From: Candidatus Kerfeldbacteria bacterium
Lineage (GTDB): Bacteria > Patescibacteriota > Patescibacteriia > SBBC01 > CAIJZX01
Direction: 5' to 3'
DNA length: 57,961 bases
Assembly (NCBI GenBank): GCA_903825245.1
Contig: CAIJZX010000033.1
Span: forward strand, 1 to 57,961
Shown here: piece after piece, positions 22,795 to 31,108 of the stretch
How the letters are laid out: each line of letters begins with the position of its first letter
Numbering within the stretch: the first letter of the stretch is position 1
Position numbers and translations under genes: made by a program
Notes under the pieces: generated by a model
The model's input: only the letters and a program-made list of their open reading frames with translations
Database searches by the model: none
What the model was told of the DNA's origin: nothing

Positions 22795-23583
22795 TTAAAA
22801 AGTTTTAATTATATTGGTGATAAGTGAAGCGAATGTTTCTGGTTTGAGGCTGGCCGTACCAACGAGCGCACCGTGAAATGCATCAACACGCACATACTGG
22901 CTGACATTCTTCTCATCGACACTGCCGCCGTAGAGGGTTCGGTAGCTTTGTTCAACGAGTGGAAATGAATACAGATCAATGAGTGTCTGTTGGATAACTT
23001 GGTGCATCATACATGCTTGCTCGGCACTCGCCGCTTCGCCGGTGCCGATCGCCCATATCGGTTCGTAAGCAATGTAGAGTTTGTTATGACCAGTTGGCGG
23101 TGGCGCGGTTCGCAAGGCGCTCATCACCTGACGGCGCACAACAACTTCATGTCGGCCTTCATTCCGCTCGTGCGCTGTTTCACCAACACAGAGAATTGGC
23201 GTTAATCCATGACCAAGCGCGCTGACCACTTTCCGCGATACCATTTCATCCGTCTCACCGAGCAGTTGGCGGCGCTCGGAATGGCCGATAATAACATATT
23301 CCACACCGACTTCGCGCAAGTTCATCGGCGACACTTCGCCGGTATAGGCGCCACGATCGTCCCAAAAGACATCCTGCGCGCCGAGGAGTAAGTCACTACC
23401 GCGTAATAATTTCTTCATCCCGTCCAAACTGACAAACGATGGGCAAACGACTGCCTGATATCTTCCGCGAACGGTTTTTAATTGCTGCTTCAACTCCGTA
23501 ATACGTTCATGCGACTCCTCAACGCCAAGTTGCATTTTCCAATTGGCGACGACGAGTGGTTGATGGGGTGAGCGACGGGTCAT
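22795..23583 (-). CDS. tpiA: Triosephosphate isomerase
   Basis: 262 residues. VVANWKMQ at the start carries the catalytic Asn/Lys, GHSERRQ the catalytic His, and YEPIWAIGTG the catalytic Glu; YGGSV forms the phosphate site. Interconverts dihydroxyacetone phosphate and glyceraldehyde-3-phosphate. Follows scpB by 2 nt and precedes gapA by 10 nt. Confidence 0.97.
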   Translation of the reverse strand: MTRRSPHQPLVVANWKMQLGVEESHERITELKQQLKTVRGRYQAVVCPSFVSLDGMKKLLRGSDLLLGAQDVFWDDRGAYTGEVSPMNLREVGVEYVIIGHSERRQLLGETDEMVSRKVVSALGHGLTPILCVGETAHERNEGRHEVVVRRQVMSALRTAPPPTGHNKLYIAYEPIWAIGTGEAASAEQACMMHQVIQQTLIDLYSFPLVEQSYRTLYGGSVDEKNVSQYVRVDAFHGALVGTASLKPETFASLITNIIKTF

Positions 23584-23585
23584 AG

Positions 23586-24164
23586 TTAGACGGCGGGTAG
23601 AGTTGTTTCTTCGGTCGTGGTCACGGGCATCGTCGGATTCAGGATTTGTTCCAATCGTTCATCGACATGGAGTTGTTCGTAATCCGGAAGTTGAGAAATA
23701 TCCGTAAGTCCGAGAAAGCGTAGAAAATCATCGGTCACGGTATATGACGTTTGAAACTTATCCTTGTGCGTCTTTGACTCAACCAAACCTTTAATCATCA
23801 GGTTGCGCAATATCAAACTGCAATTCACGCCACGAATCGTATCCAATTGGATTTTTGAAATTGGTCCGCGATACGCAACGATAGTCAGCGTTTCTAAGGC
23901 CGGACGTGTTAACTCCCCCGCTTGCTCTTCTTTCAGGTACTCCGTGACGAGTTTGCTCGCCAATGGGCTGGTGACAAATTGCACGCTCGATGCGTGTTCA
24001 AGTATCTGAATACCACTATCGTCGCGATTGTACTTTTCTTTCAATCCGACGAGTGCCTGCTCGACATCGCCAACCGTCACTCCGGTTTGTTCGGCAAGTT
24101 TTTTTAACGACAACGGCCGCGTGGCAACAAGAAGTAAACTTTCGAGATTACGTGTAAGGCTCAT
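23586..24164 (-). CDS. scpB: Segregation and condensation protein ScpB
   Basis: 192 residues with tandem winged helices. ESLLLVATRPLSLKKLAEQTG in the first and RPALETLTIVAYRGPISKIQLDTIRGVNC in the second are typical ScpB. It dimerises and, with ScpA, bridges SMC heads to compact and separate chromosomes. Overlaps the scpA stop by 4 nt. Confidence 0.95.
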   Translation of the reverse strand: MSLTRNLESLLLVATRPLSLKKLAEQTGVTVGDVEQALVGLKEKYNRDDSGIQILEHASSVQFVTSPLASKLVTEYLKEEQAGELTRPALETLTIVAYRGPISKIQLDTIRGVNCSLILRNLMIKGLVESKTHKDKFQTSYTVTDDFLRFLGLTDISQLPDYEQLHVDERLEQILNPTMPVTTTEETTLPAV

Positions 24165-24901
24165 AGTGCAATTTCTGGTTCAGGTTGAGTAAATTCTTCC
24201 GGGACAGCATCGAGCGCCGATACGGTCACGTCTGAGTAAAGTGTTTTTTGAATCACGGTCGCTGTTCGCAACTTGACCATTTCGAGCATCGCTAAGAACG
24301 TCACAATCACATCCGTTTTATTCGATGACATGCGGAGCAGTTCATGGAAACTCGTTTCTCGTTCGGCAAGCAATCGTTGCGTAATTTGCTCGATTTTTTG
24401 GCGAATGTTAATCGTGCGGACGATGACGGTCTGGGGTAACCGAGTAATCGGTTCCAATTCTTTCAGCACCGATCCAAACAGTTCTCGTAAATCATTCGCC
24501 TGCAAACCTTCCGGTGGGTTGAAAATCGGTTCAACCATGGCAAATCCTTCGCGCGGATAGAGAACACGATGATTGTTGAATAGCCGAGCCACGTGTTTCG
24601 AGGCCTCGACGAACGCTTGATACATCTTCAACTGCCGTTCGAGTTCAACACCGGCATCATCCGGATCAGCTTCCGCACCTGGCACCAGCAATCGCGATTT
24701 GATCAGTAACAGCTTTGCCGCGATCACCAAGAAATCCGCCAATTCATCAACCGGCAATTCCTCCATCGCCTGCAATGAAGCGATGTACTGATCGGTCACG
24801 CCAGCCAACGACACCTGACTGATATCCAACTCTTCCTTCTCAATTAGTTGCAGGAGAAGGTCGAGCGGACCGCTAAATGCTGAATCTTTAATGTCGCGCA
24901 T
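24161..24901 (-). CDS. scpA: Segregation and condensation protein ScpA (kleisin)
   Basis: 246 residues. FSGPLDLLLQLIEKEELDISQVSLAGVTDQY at the N-terminus is the SMC-neck-binding helix region of ScpA, and the C-terminal winged helix includes VIVTFLAMLEMVKLR. Kleisin subunit of the SMC-ScpAB complex. First gene of the scpA-scpB-tpiA-gapA run. Confidence 0.95.
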   Translation of the reverse strand: MRDIKDSAFSGPLDLLLQLIEKEELDISQVSLAGVTDQYIASLQAMEELPVDELADFLVIAAKLLLIKSRLLVPGAEADPDDAGVELERQLKMYQAFVEASKHVARLFNNHRVLYPREGFAMVEPIFNPPEGLQANDLRELFGSVLKELEPITRLPQTVIVRTINIRQKIEQITQRLLAERETSFHELLRMSSNKTDVIVTFLAMLEMVKLRTATVIQKTLYSDVTVSALDAVPEEFTQPEPEIAL

Positions 24902-24968
24902 GTATTAATTTTCGAGAATTTCTTAAGTGATGCAAATGAACTTATTGTTCGTAGTTTTTTGATTTACA

Positions 24969-25349
24969 CTATTGCCCAAGTGTCCGTCGCATCGTATCCT
25001 CATCGATACGAGATGCATGATGTGGCTCTACCTTTCGATTATAACGAAACTGGGGTGAATTTTTTTGCCATTGGCAAAATTCTTCACGTGGAATTGCCTT
25101 CTGTAAGCTACCACCGGTTTCATCCTCTTTATTGACTATCACGGACTTTTTTCCAAAAGATTTTATCTTCCAATCAGACTCAACCGCTCCGCTTGATCGA
25201 TGTATAACCGCCTGATCCCCAATGCCATAGAAAATTCCCAATTCAGGTAAATAATCAATTTTTGGTTTACTTTCTAGGTTTCCTTCATTTTCTTCCTTGG
25301 TCGGTATTCCCATTTCTTCTGGTGATGGGCCGATATTCTCAATTGACAT
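24969..25349 (-). CDS. Hypothetical small soluble protein
   Basis: 126 residues. Acidic, low-complexity N-terminus (PSPEEMGIPTKEENEGNLES), then a compact basic/aromatic domain that may be beta-rich. No recognised family. AT-rich relative to the flanking genes and located between scpA and a YbaK-like gene. Confidence 0.55.
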   Translation of the reverse strand: MSIENIGPSPEEMGIPTKEENEGNLESKPKIDYLPELGIFYGIGDQAVIHRSSGAVESDWKIKSFGKKSVIVNKEDETGGSLQKAIPREEFCQWQKNSPQFRYNRKVEPHHASRIDEDTMRRTLGQ

Positions 25350-25365
25350 AAGAGTAAAAAAATAA

Positions 25366-25833
25366 TTAAGCTTTCTTCCCGATCTTCGCCATCTGTGGCT
25401 GTTCGGCTTTTAAATACGATTTCATTTTGAGGTGGAGCGATTCGGTAAACGACCCGGCGCTCATCAGAACCTTCTCTGCTTTCAGTAGGCTCTTATCTGC
25501 CACTACACCGATTTTGTACATCGACCCGAACGGCAACATGGCGCCCGGTTTCGTTTTAAACTTTGCCGCCATGTCTTTTTCTTTTGCCAATTCGACTTTC
25601 TTTGCTTTTAAGAATTTCTTCAACGCCACCAAATCGAGACGTAAATGTGCTGGTAAAACAACCAGAACATAGTCTTTATCGTACTTCACCAGCAAGGTCT
25701 TGATAATTGTGTTCAATTTCACTTTTGTCGTTTGCGCTAAATCGTAGACCGTAAAGACCGTCTTGTGCGGCACAACATCGTAGATGACTTTATTCTGCGC
25801 GAGATGTTTGGTGAGTTTGGCTGGAATTGGCAT
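25366..25833 (-). CDS. YbaK/EbsC (aminoacyl-tRNA deacylase-like) protein
   Basis: 155 residues with the fold of the prolyl-tRNA editing domain: DVVPHKTVFTVYDLAQTTKV, VKTLLVKYDKDYVLVVLPAHLRLDL and the later GAMLPFGSMYKIGVVADKSL and SAGSFTESLHLK, which resembles the GxxxPFG and N/SAG-type motifs of YbaK/ProX enzymes. Expected to hydrolyse misacylated tRNA in trans. A missing catalytic lysine cannot be excluded by eye. Confidence 0.8.
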   Translation of the reverse strand: MPIPAKLTKHLAQNKVIYDVVPHKTVFTVYDLAQTTKVKLNTIIKTLLVKYDKDYVLVVLPAHLRLDLVALKKFLKAKKVELAKEKDMAAKFKTKPGAMLPFGSMYKIGVVADKSLLKAEKVLMSAGSFTESLHLKMKSYLKAEQPQMAKIGKKA

Positions 25834-25850
25834 AATAAGTATGTAATTTG

Positions 25851-26330
25851 TTACGCCTGTTTAACTTCATTCTTTAATGAGGTATGAATTTCTTCTAAGG
25901 TAGCTGATTCAGAGGCACGGACAATAAAACGACCATTTTTTAGTTTCTTTACATCCTTTGATTTTATGATCATATTTAGTTTTTTAGGAGAAAGGCTAAT
26001 ACTCGTAATCTCTTGCATTCCAACCGAAATAACAACATCATCAGCGGGATTTCTATGAAACCACCGTTCTACATCACCACGCCAGTAGAACATTAATAAT
26101 AATAGCCTTGCTAGACCGATGACATACGCATCGTTGGGATACCAACTTTTAGGGAGTGAGCGAAAAAGGTACTCCGTCAGATAATAAAAGGCCACCCAAC
26201 CAAGTGCATACCACAACCATACTTTGCCTTCCCATTTTTTCTTTCCAGAAAATGATAGAGTATTATTTTCACATCGAAGTTGGACCGGTCCGACAAATTG
26301 TTCTGGATATTTTCCCTGCACTGTATTCAT
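25851..26330 (-). CDS. Two-TM PH-like hypothetical membrane protein
   Basis: 159 residues with two close hydrophobic segments at about 35-55 and 70-85 and a C-terminal soluble part (MQEITSISLSPKKLNMIIKSKDVKKLKNGRF) of the bacterial PH-like kind. No firm family. AT-rich. Its 5' end overlaps the stop of the winged-helix gene by 4 nt. Confidence 0.55.
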   Translation of the reverse strand: MNTVQGKYPEQFVGPVQLRCENNTLSFSGKKKWEGKVWLWYALGWVAFYYLTEYLFRSLPKSWYPNDAYVIGLARLLLLMFYWRGDVERWFHRNPADDVVISVGMQEITSISLSPKKLNMIIKSKDVKKLKNGRFIVRASESATLEEIHTSLKNEVKQA

Positions 26331-26617
26331 ATTTTTAGTAGTGGTAATTGTTGTTGTTTACCGTAGAGCGAGCGCGTCGTTTTTCGCCCGAGCGGCGTCA
26401 GTTTTACTTCTTCGATGAACCATTTCTTCGGTGTCCGTCGTCCGAAACCAATAAGTAATCCCCGATCAATCAGCCGTTCGAGCGATACCGTTATACTGTC
26501 CGCATTAGGATGTGTTGTACGAGCGTAGAATTTAGTAAAGGGCTGGCGCGGAACGCGCGGTTTCAGATACTGATAGCACTCTTTCAGGATATACTTCTGG
26601 AGTGCCGACAGCGTCAT
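26327..26617 (-). CDS. Putative winged-helix protein
   Basis: 96 residues. LQKYILKECYQYL, then DSITVSLERLIDRGLLIGFG and IEEVKLTPLGRKTTR, follow the helix-helix-wing order of MarR/PadR-like DNA-binding domains. Could be a regulator of the adjoining membrane gene, with which it overlaps by 4 nt. It starts 10 nt after aspS. Confidence 0.5.
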   Translation of the reverse strand: MTLSALQKYILKECYQYLKPRVPRQPFTKFYARTTHPNADSITVSLERLIDRGLLIGFGRRTPKKWFIEEVKLTPLGRKTTRSLYGKQQQLPLLKI

Positions 26618-26627
26618 GATAATGTGT

Positions 26628-28019
26628 TTATTCTTTTTTCACCCGAAGTTGAATGTGTGCGTCGCGCAGCGCATTCGGCGGTAACTCGCTCGGTGCGCCC
26701 ATCATGAGGTCGCGCCCATCGCCGGTTTTCGGAAAGGCGATCACTTCGCGGATGTTCGGTTCGTTGGCTAGAATCATAATGAAGCGATCGATGCCCGGGG
26801 CCATTCCGCCGTGTGGCGGAGCACCGTAACTGAAAGCTCGAAGCATATGACCGAATTTTGCTTCGATTAACTCCGGAGAAAGGCCAAGTATTTGGAAAAT
26901 CTTTTCTTGGAGTTTTGCTTGATGAATGCGAATAGACCCAGAGGATATTTCGTAGCCGTTCAAGACTAAGTCGTAGGATGCCGCACGGACACTTAATGGA
27001 TCTGATTCGAGTTTATCAGTATCATCGGGATGGATCATGCAAAACGGGTGGTGCACAGCTTGAATCGAGCCGTCCGATCCTTTTTCAAACATCGGAAAAT
27101 CTACTACCCAGGCGAAAGCTAGTTCGTTCGGGTCGTTCTTATCTTTGCGCAAATCTGGTTTGTCTGTACCATATTGCTTCAATGCTTCGGCATACGTTAA
27201 ACGTGAAAACGGTGTAGTCGACAATTTCATTTCTGGTACCACTGACGCAACAAGTTCCGTAAATAGTTGCTCGTTCAATTGCAAGACATCCTCTTGCGTT
27301 ACAAATGACATTTCCAAATCGAGTTGGGTGAATTCGGCTTGGCGGTCACCACGCTGGTCTTCATCGCGGAAACAACGAGCAATTTGGAAATACCGTTCTA
27401 TCCCGCCAACCATTAACAGCTGTTTAAATTGTTGCGGGCTTTGCGGTAAGACATAGAATTCACCGGCGTGCAGACGAGAAGGAATAATGAACTCACGTGC
27501 GCCTTCCGGTGTTCCTTTCGTGACATATGGTGTCTCAACTTCGATAAAACCCTGTTTATCTAACCAGCTCCGCATGTAGGCAATTACGTTGTGGCGTAAG
27601 CGAATATTTTTTTGCATTCGCTCGCTCCGCAAATCAAGATAGCGATAGGTCAACCGTCGTTCTTCACTAACATCCTTCGTGTCATCAAGCGGAAATGGCG
27701 GGGTTTGTGCTTCGTTGAGAATTTTCAGTGTTCGGGCTTGGATTTCTACCGTCCCGGTCACCATTTTTTCGTTCACGTTTTTCTTTCCGCGATCAGCCAC
27801 GACACCAGTAATTTCCACCACGAATTCATCGCGAAGCGTCTTGGCTAATTCATAATCCGGGCATTCGCCCGGCACAAATACCACCTGTACCTGTCCGGTA
27901 CGGTCGCGGAGATGAACAAAGATAATCTTACCCATATCACGGCGAACATGAACCCAACCTTGAAGGGTAACCGACTCACCGACCTTACCTACGGTTTCGG
28001 AAGAAAGTGTGCGTGCCAT
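26628..28019 (-). CDS. aspS: Aspartyl-tRNA synthetase lacking the GAD insertion domain
   Basis: 463 residues, against about 580-600 for most bacterial AspRS. The N-terminal OB anticodon-binding domain (VTLQGWVHVRRDMGKIIFVHLRDRTG) and class II motifs are present: motif 2 FRDEDQRGDRQAEFTQLD and motif 3 GMAPGIDRF. After YGTDKPDLR the sequence passes within about 15 residues to WVVDFPMFE, so the roughly 120-residue GAD domain is absent. Charges tRNA-Asp; whether it is discriminating cannot be told. Promoter TTGGTC-17-TATACT lies just upstream. Confidence 0.95.
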   Translation of the reverse strand: MARTLSSETVGKVGESVTLQGWVHVRRDMGKIIFVHLRDRTGQVQVVFVPGECPDYELAKTLRDEFVVEITGVVADRGKKNVNEKMVTGTVEIQARTLKILNEAQTPPFPLDDTKDVSEERRLTYRYLDLRSERMQKNIRLRHNVIAYMRSWLDKQGFIEVETPYVTKGTPEGAREFIIPSRLHAGEFYVLPQSPQQFKQLLMVGGIERYFQIARCFRDEDQRGDRQAEFTQLDLEMSFVTQEDVLQLNEQLFTELVASVVPEMKLSTTPFSRLTYAEALKQYGTDKPDLRKDKNDPNELAFAWVVDFPMFEKGSDGSIQAVHHPFCMIHPDDTDKLESDPLSVRAASYDLVLNGYEISSGSIRIHQAKLQEKIFQILGLSPELIEAKFGHMLRAFSYGAPPHGGMAPGIDRFIMILANEPNIREVIAFPKTGDGRDLMMGAPSELPPNALRDAHIQLRVKKE

Positions 28020-28047
28020 TAAAATAATACTAACCTATGAGGGTTAT

Positions 28048-28076
28048 AGTATACCATTTTTACAATTTCTGACCAA
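28048..28076 (-). promoter_or_regulatory. Promoter of aspS
   Basis: On the minus strand TTGGTC (28076-28071), 17-nt spacer, TATACT (28053-28048); leader about 22 nt. Confidence 0.65.
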
Positions 28077-28167
28077 CCCAAAGCCGATTGTCTTACCCTA
28101 ACCAAACCCTCACCACATCAAACGTATAAAGGGACTCCAGGACGGATGATTTCGCTCCACAAAACAA

Positions 28168-29442
28168 CTAGATCGTCTTGATAATCTTGGCGAACGGTTT
28201 TGGGTCTTTGTATGGACCAATCAAGGCCAAGTGCATATTCGCCGGTTTGAAGAGCTCGTTCGCTACCGCCTGAACATCCGCTGCGGTAACATTAGCAATC
28301 TTTTTCAAGACATCTTCCGGTGATTGGGTCTTCGAATTGAATAAAGATTGTCGACCATACCACGATGCCAGACTATCAGAATCTTCTAGGCCAAGAATTG
28401 TCTTCCCGCGGATGAACTCTTTGGCTTGGGCTAATTCAGCAGCACCAACCAACGTCGTCTTCAACTTCTTCATTTCCGCCACAATCACCTGCAAAGCTTC
28501 GGCCAATCGGCTCTTTTCTAATCCCGCATGTACCATGAAGCAGCCGCTATCTTCGTACGGATTCGGCGAGCAAGTGACGTCATACGCCAATCCCCGCTTT
28601 TCACGTACCTCAACAAAGAGGCGCGAACTCATATTCCCGCCCAGCATAACCGATAAGACGGTTAAGGCCGCTTGTTTTTTGTCGGTGTATGCGTAACTTC
28701 GGACGCCGAGGCCGAGCTGGACTTGTTCTAATTCTTTATGGCGCATCACGACCGGAATTGCCGGTGCCGCTTGATACGGCTTGAATTTCGGGGTTCGCGG
28801 TTGTCGCTTGACTGTTTTGAAATACTTGAGAATTTGTTGATTGATTTTCGGATTCAACTTTCCCGCCACCACCACCCACATATTTCCGGCGTGGTAATAC
28901 TGATCACGGTATTTGATAATTTCTTTCCGTGTTACTTGTCGAATAACCGATTGCGGACCGGCGATATTCCACCCCAACGGATGGTGCTGACCAAACACCG
29001 CGCCCTCGAAGAGATCTTCGATGGCCATGATCGGATTTTCGTTATACATCTTTATTTCCTCAATAATCACATTGCGTTCGCGCTCAATTTCGTTCGCATC
29101 AAACAGCGAATTCTGCAACATATCGCTGACCACATCGAGCGCTAACTCGGTGTGCTCGTGATTCATTTTGACATAGTACCCGGTGCAATCCTTCGACGTA
29201 AAAGCGTTATAGCTTGCCCCAACACCATCAAGCAGTTTCGAAATATCTAACGTGGTCGGACGCTTCGTTGTACCTTTGAACATCAAATGTTCGATGAAAT
29301 GCGAAATACCGTTGATGGATCGCGTTTCGTAACGTGAGCCGACCTTGGTTAACACATACACCGCCACAGCCTGCGTATCATGGAGTGGAATCGTTACTAC
29401 CCGAAGACCGTTTGGAAGTTTCGTGCGATGGATGATTCTCAT
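28168..29442 (-). CDS. M16-family zinc metallopeptidase (processing peptidase-like)
   Basis: 424 residues. The inverted zinc motif H-F-I-E-H near residue 47 with MFKGT, a downstream Glu in the ENPIMAIEDLFEG helix region, and the R/Y pair region REKRGLAYDVTCSP are typical of M16B peptidases such as PqqL/mitochondrial processing peptidase relatives. Single complete M16 pair of domains, no signal peptide. Probably degrades or processes peptides in the cytoplasm. Confidence 0.93.
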   Translation of the reverse strand: MRIIHRTKLPNGLRVVTIPLHDTQAVAVYVLTKVGSRYETRSINGISHFIEHLMFKGTTKRPTTLDISKLLDGVGASYNAFTSKDCTGYYVKMNHEHTELALDVVSDMLQNSLFDANEIERERNVIIEEIKMYNENPIMAIEDLFEGAVFGQHHPLGWNIAGPQSVIRQVTRKEIIKYRDQYYHAGNMWVVVAGKLNPKINQQILKYFKTVKRQPRTPKFKPYQAAPAIPVVMRHKELEQVQLGLGVRSYAYTDKKQAALTVLSVMLGGNMSSRLFVEVREKRGLAYDVTCSPNPYEDSGCFMVHAGLEKSRLAEALQVIVAEMKKLKTTLVGAAELAQAKEFIRGKTILGLEDSDSLASWYGRQSLFNSKTQSPEDVLKKIANVTAADVQAVANELFKPANMHLALIGPYKDPKPFAKIIKTI

Positions 29443-29514
29443 GCTAGGTGAGTGTTACGTGTATAAGAAAAATATTGTCAGAGATTAGGAGCCTCCTCAA
29501 CCGTACTAACGAGA

Positions 29515-30204
29515 TCATGAACCATCAGTCAAGGTAAACGCCTTCTTCTTGCTCGTCAGATAGGCGGTCAAAGTAAAAGATGTGCCGTTCGACGTGTAGC
29601 CGTAATAATACGTTGGCGATTCTGGATCAACTTTCAAGGCGTACGTGCCGCCATAAAATTGCTTTAACGCCGGATAGAGCGCCTCGCCGCTCTTCCCCTC
29701 AATTTTCGTCGCCTGGCCATTGGTTGACGGATAACTACCTTCAACGCTGGCGTACGCGCGAAGTGCAAACTTAATACTAATAAGATCTTGCTGTCGGATA
29801 ATATCGGTGACGCTGGCGGTTTGGTCAACCAAATTGGTAATATCTAGCTGTTGCTTAGCGTCGAGTTGTGCTTGCGTGACCGACGAAATTTTTAGGTAAT
29901 CACCGTTCGCCATGTTGGTCGTATTGAGATTGGAGAAGGCATTGCTGACATTGGTGTTAGCGTTAGTCGTATTCGTCAAAACACGCGTATTCGCGTTCGG
30001 CACGATCGATGTATTCATCACCGTTTTTGTACTGTTCGTGTTATTGGTTACTGAATTTTGCCCCTGTTTAATCCCAACCACAAGACCAGCAACAAAACCA
30101 ACCGCTAACACCACTGGAAACAATAGCCACAGCATCAACTGTGACGGATGAAAATTCTTAGCTTTGTCGGGGAGAATCGTATCGGGATCGACGATGACGG
30201 GCAT
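29515..30204 (-). CDS. Anchored protein with pilin-like C-terminal domain
   Basis: 229 residues. A short cytoplasmic N-terminus, one TM helix at about 24-45, a long Asn/Thr/Ser linker, then DIIRQQDLISIKFALRAYASVEGSYP, which matches the start of the globular domain of type IV pilins (the R-x2-DL-x2-I-x2-AL-x2-Y pattern), and a C-terminal strand region ending SPTYYYGYTSNG. There is no prepilin peptidase site, so this is a pilin-like head on an ordinary membrane anchor, not a pilus subunit. Promoter TGCTATACT lies at about 30244-30236. Confidence 0.7.
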   Translation of the reverse strand: MPVIVDPDTILPDKAKNFHPSQLMLWLLFPVVLAVGFVAGLVVGIKQGQNSVTNNTNSTKTVMNTSIVPNANTRVLTNTTNANTNVSNAFSNLNTTNMANGDYLKISSVTQAQLDAKQQLDITNLVDQTASVTDIIRQQDLISIKFALRAYASVEGSYPSTNGQATKIEGKSGEALYPALKQFYGGTYALKVDPESPTYYYGYTSNGTSFTLTAYLTSKKKAFTLTDGS

Positions 30205-30335
30205 GGGAGTGGAAAAGTATGTTTGTTCAGGGTTTAGTATAGCACATTTATCCTTCCAGCACCGCTACACCTAGTACAAGCTGAGCGATGATGGCAAATG
30301 AATACTTCAGGAAAATGAAATTCGTTATTTGATTT

Positions 30336-31046
30336 TTACTTTAACCTCTTTTTTACTAATTCTGCAAAGTAATATTCATGTTCCGCATACATTCCTTCGG
30401 GAAACGTCTGCGATATAAATGACGGTTGCAATTCCCGCTCTAATTGAAAGAACTCCGCAAACAAATGATGGTAGTACGGTAATGGCCGGTGAAAGTAGTG
30501 TTTTGTGAACGATCTTCCATCCTTCAAATTAAAAACCCAGACTCGCTCTTTTTCTTGATTCAAGAGTTGTTTGTTTGATGAACAAAGTTTCGTTTTCTCA
30601 TCCCAGATCTCTGCATCGGGTGAAACAATAGCAAAAAATAATTTTCCATCAGTCTTAAGTATCCGAGAAATCTCATGAAGCGCTAGACCCGGCTCTTCAA
30701 GCACGTGTGCTACCATAAAGAAACACGCTGCATCGAATTGCTCATTGGGAAAAGGTAGCTCATCAGCGGACGCCTTTACTGTTTTTATGCGTTTTGATGC
30801 TTGAGCTAATAAGGTTGGCGAGATGTCCGTCCCAATAACGCGCGCTCCTCGCTGTTGAAAAAGTTCACCAAACCATCCTGTACCGCACCCAACGTCAACC
30901 ACATCTTTCCCTGCTGCATCGAAACTACTAATCAAGTTTTTTGCACCATCAATTTTAGTGACCGCTTCGGGTGGGTAGAGTTCATCATGCTCAACCTCTA
31001 CCCATAATTTTTCGTCAACCCATTCCTGATCATGCCATTGTGACAT
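30336..31046 (-). CDS. Class I SAM-dependent methyltransferase
   Basis: 236 residues. Motif I VVDVGCGTGWFG, then VIGTDISPTLL and the post-II DAACFFMVAHVLEEPGLALHEI and TDGKLFF of Methyltransf_11-type enzymes. Substrate unknown; small molecules or lipids are usual for the group. It stands alone between the pilin-like gene and the DUF2207 gene. Confidence 0.88.
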   Translation of the reverse strand: MSQWHDQEWVDEKLWVEVEHDELYPPEAVTKIDGAKNLISSFDAAGKDVVDVGCGTGWFGELFQQRGARVIGTDISPTLLAQASKRIKTVKASADELPFPNEQFDAACFFMVAHVLEEPGLALHEISRILKTDGKLFFAIVSPDAEIWDEKTKLCSSNKQLLNQEKERVWVFNLKDGRSFTKHYFHRPLPYYHHLFAEFFQLERELQPSFISQTFPEGMYAEHEYYFAELVKKRLK

Positions 31047-31108
31047 ACCGCAAGATAATGATGAAATTAATCAAACAATACAACAGGTTTCTTTAGTAGT
31101 TGCTGAGT

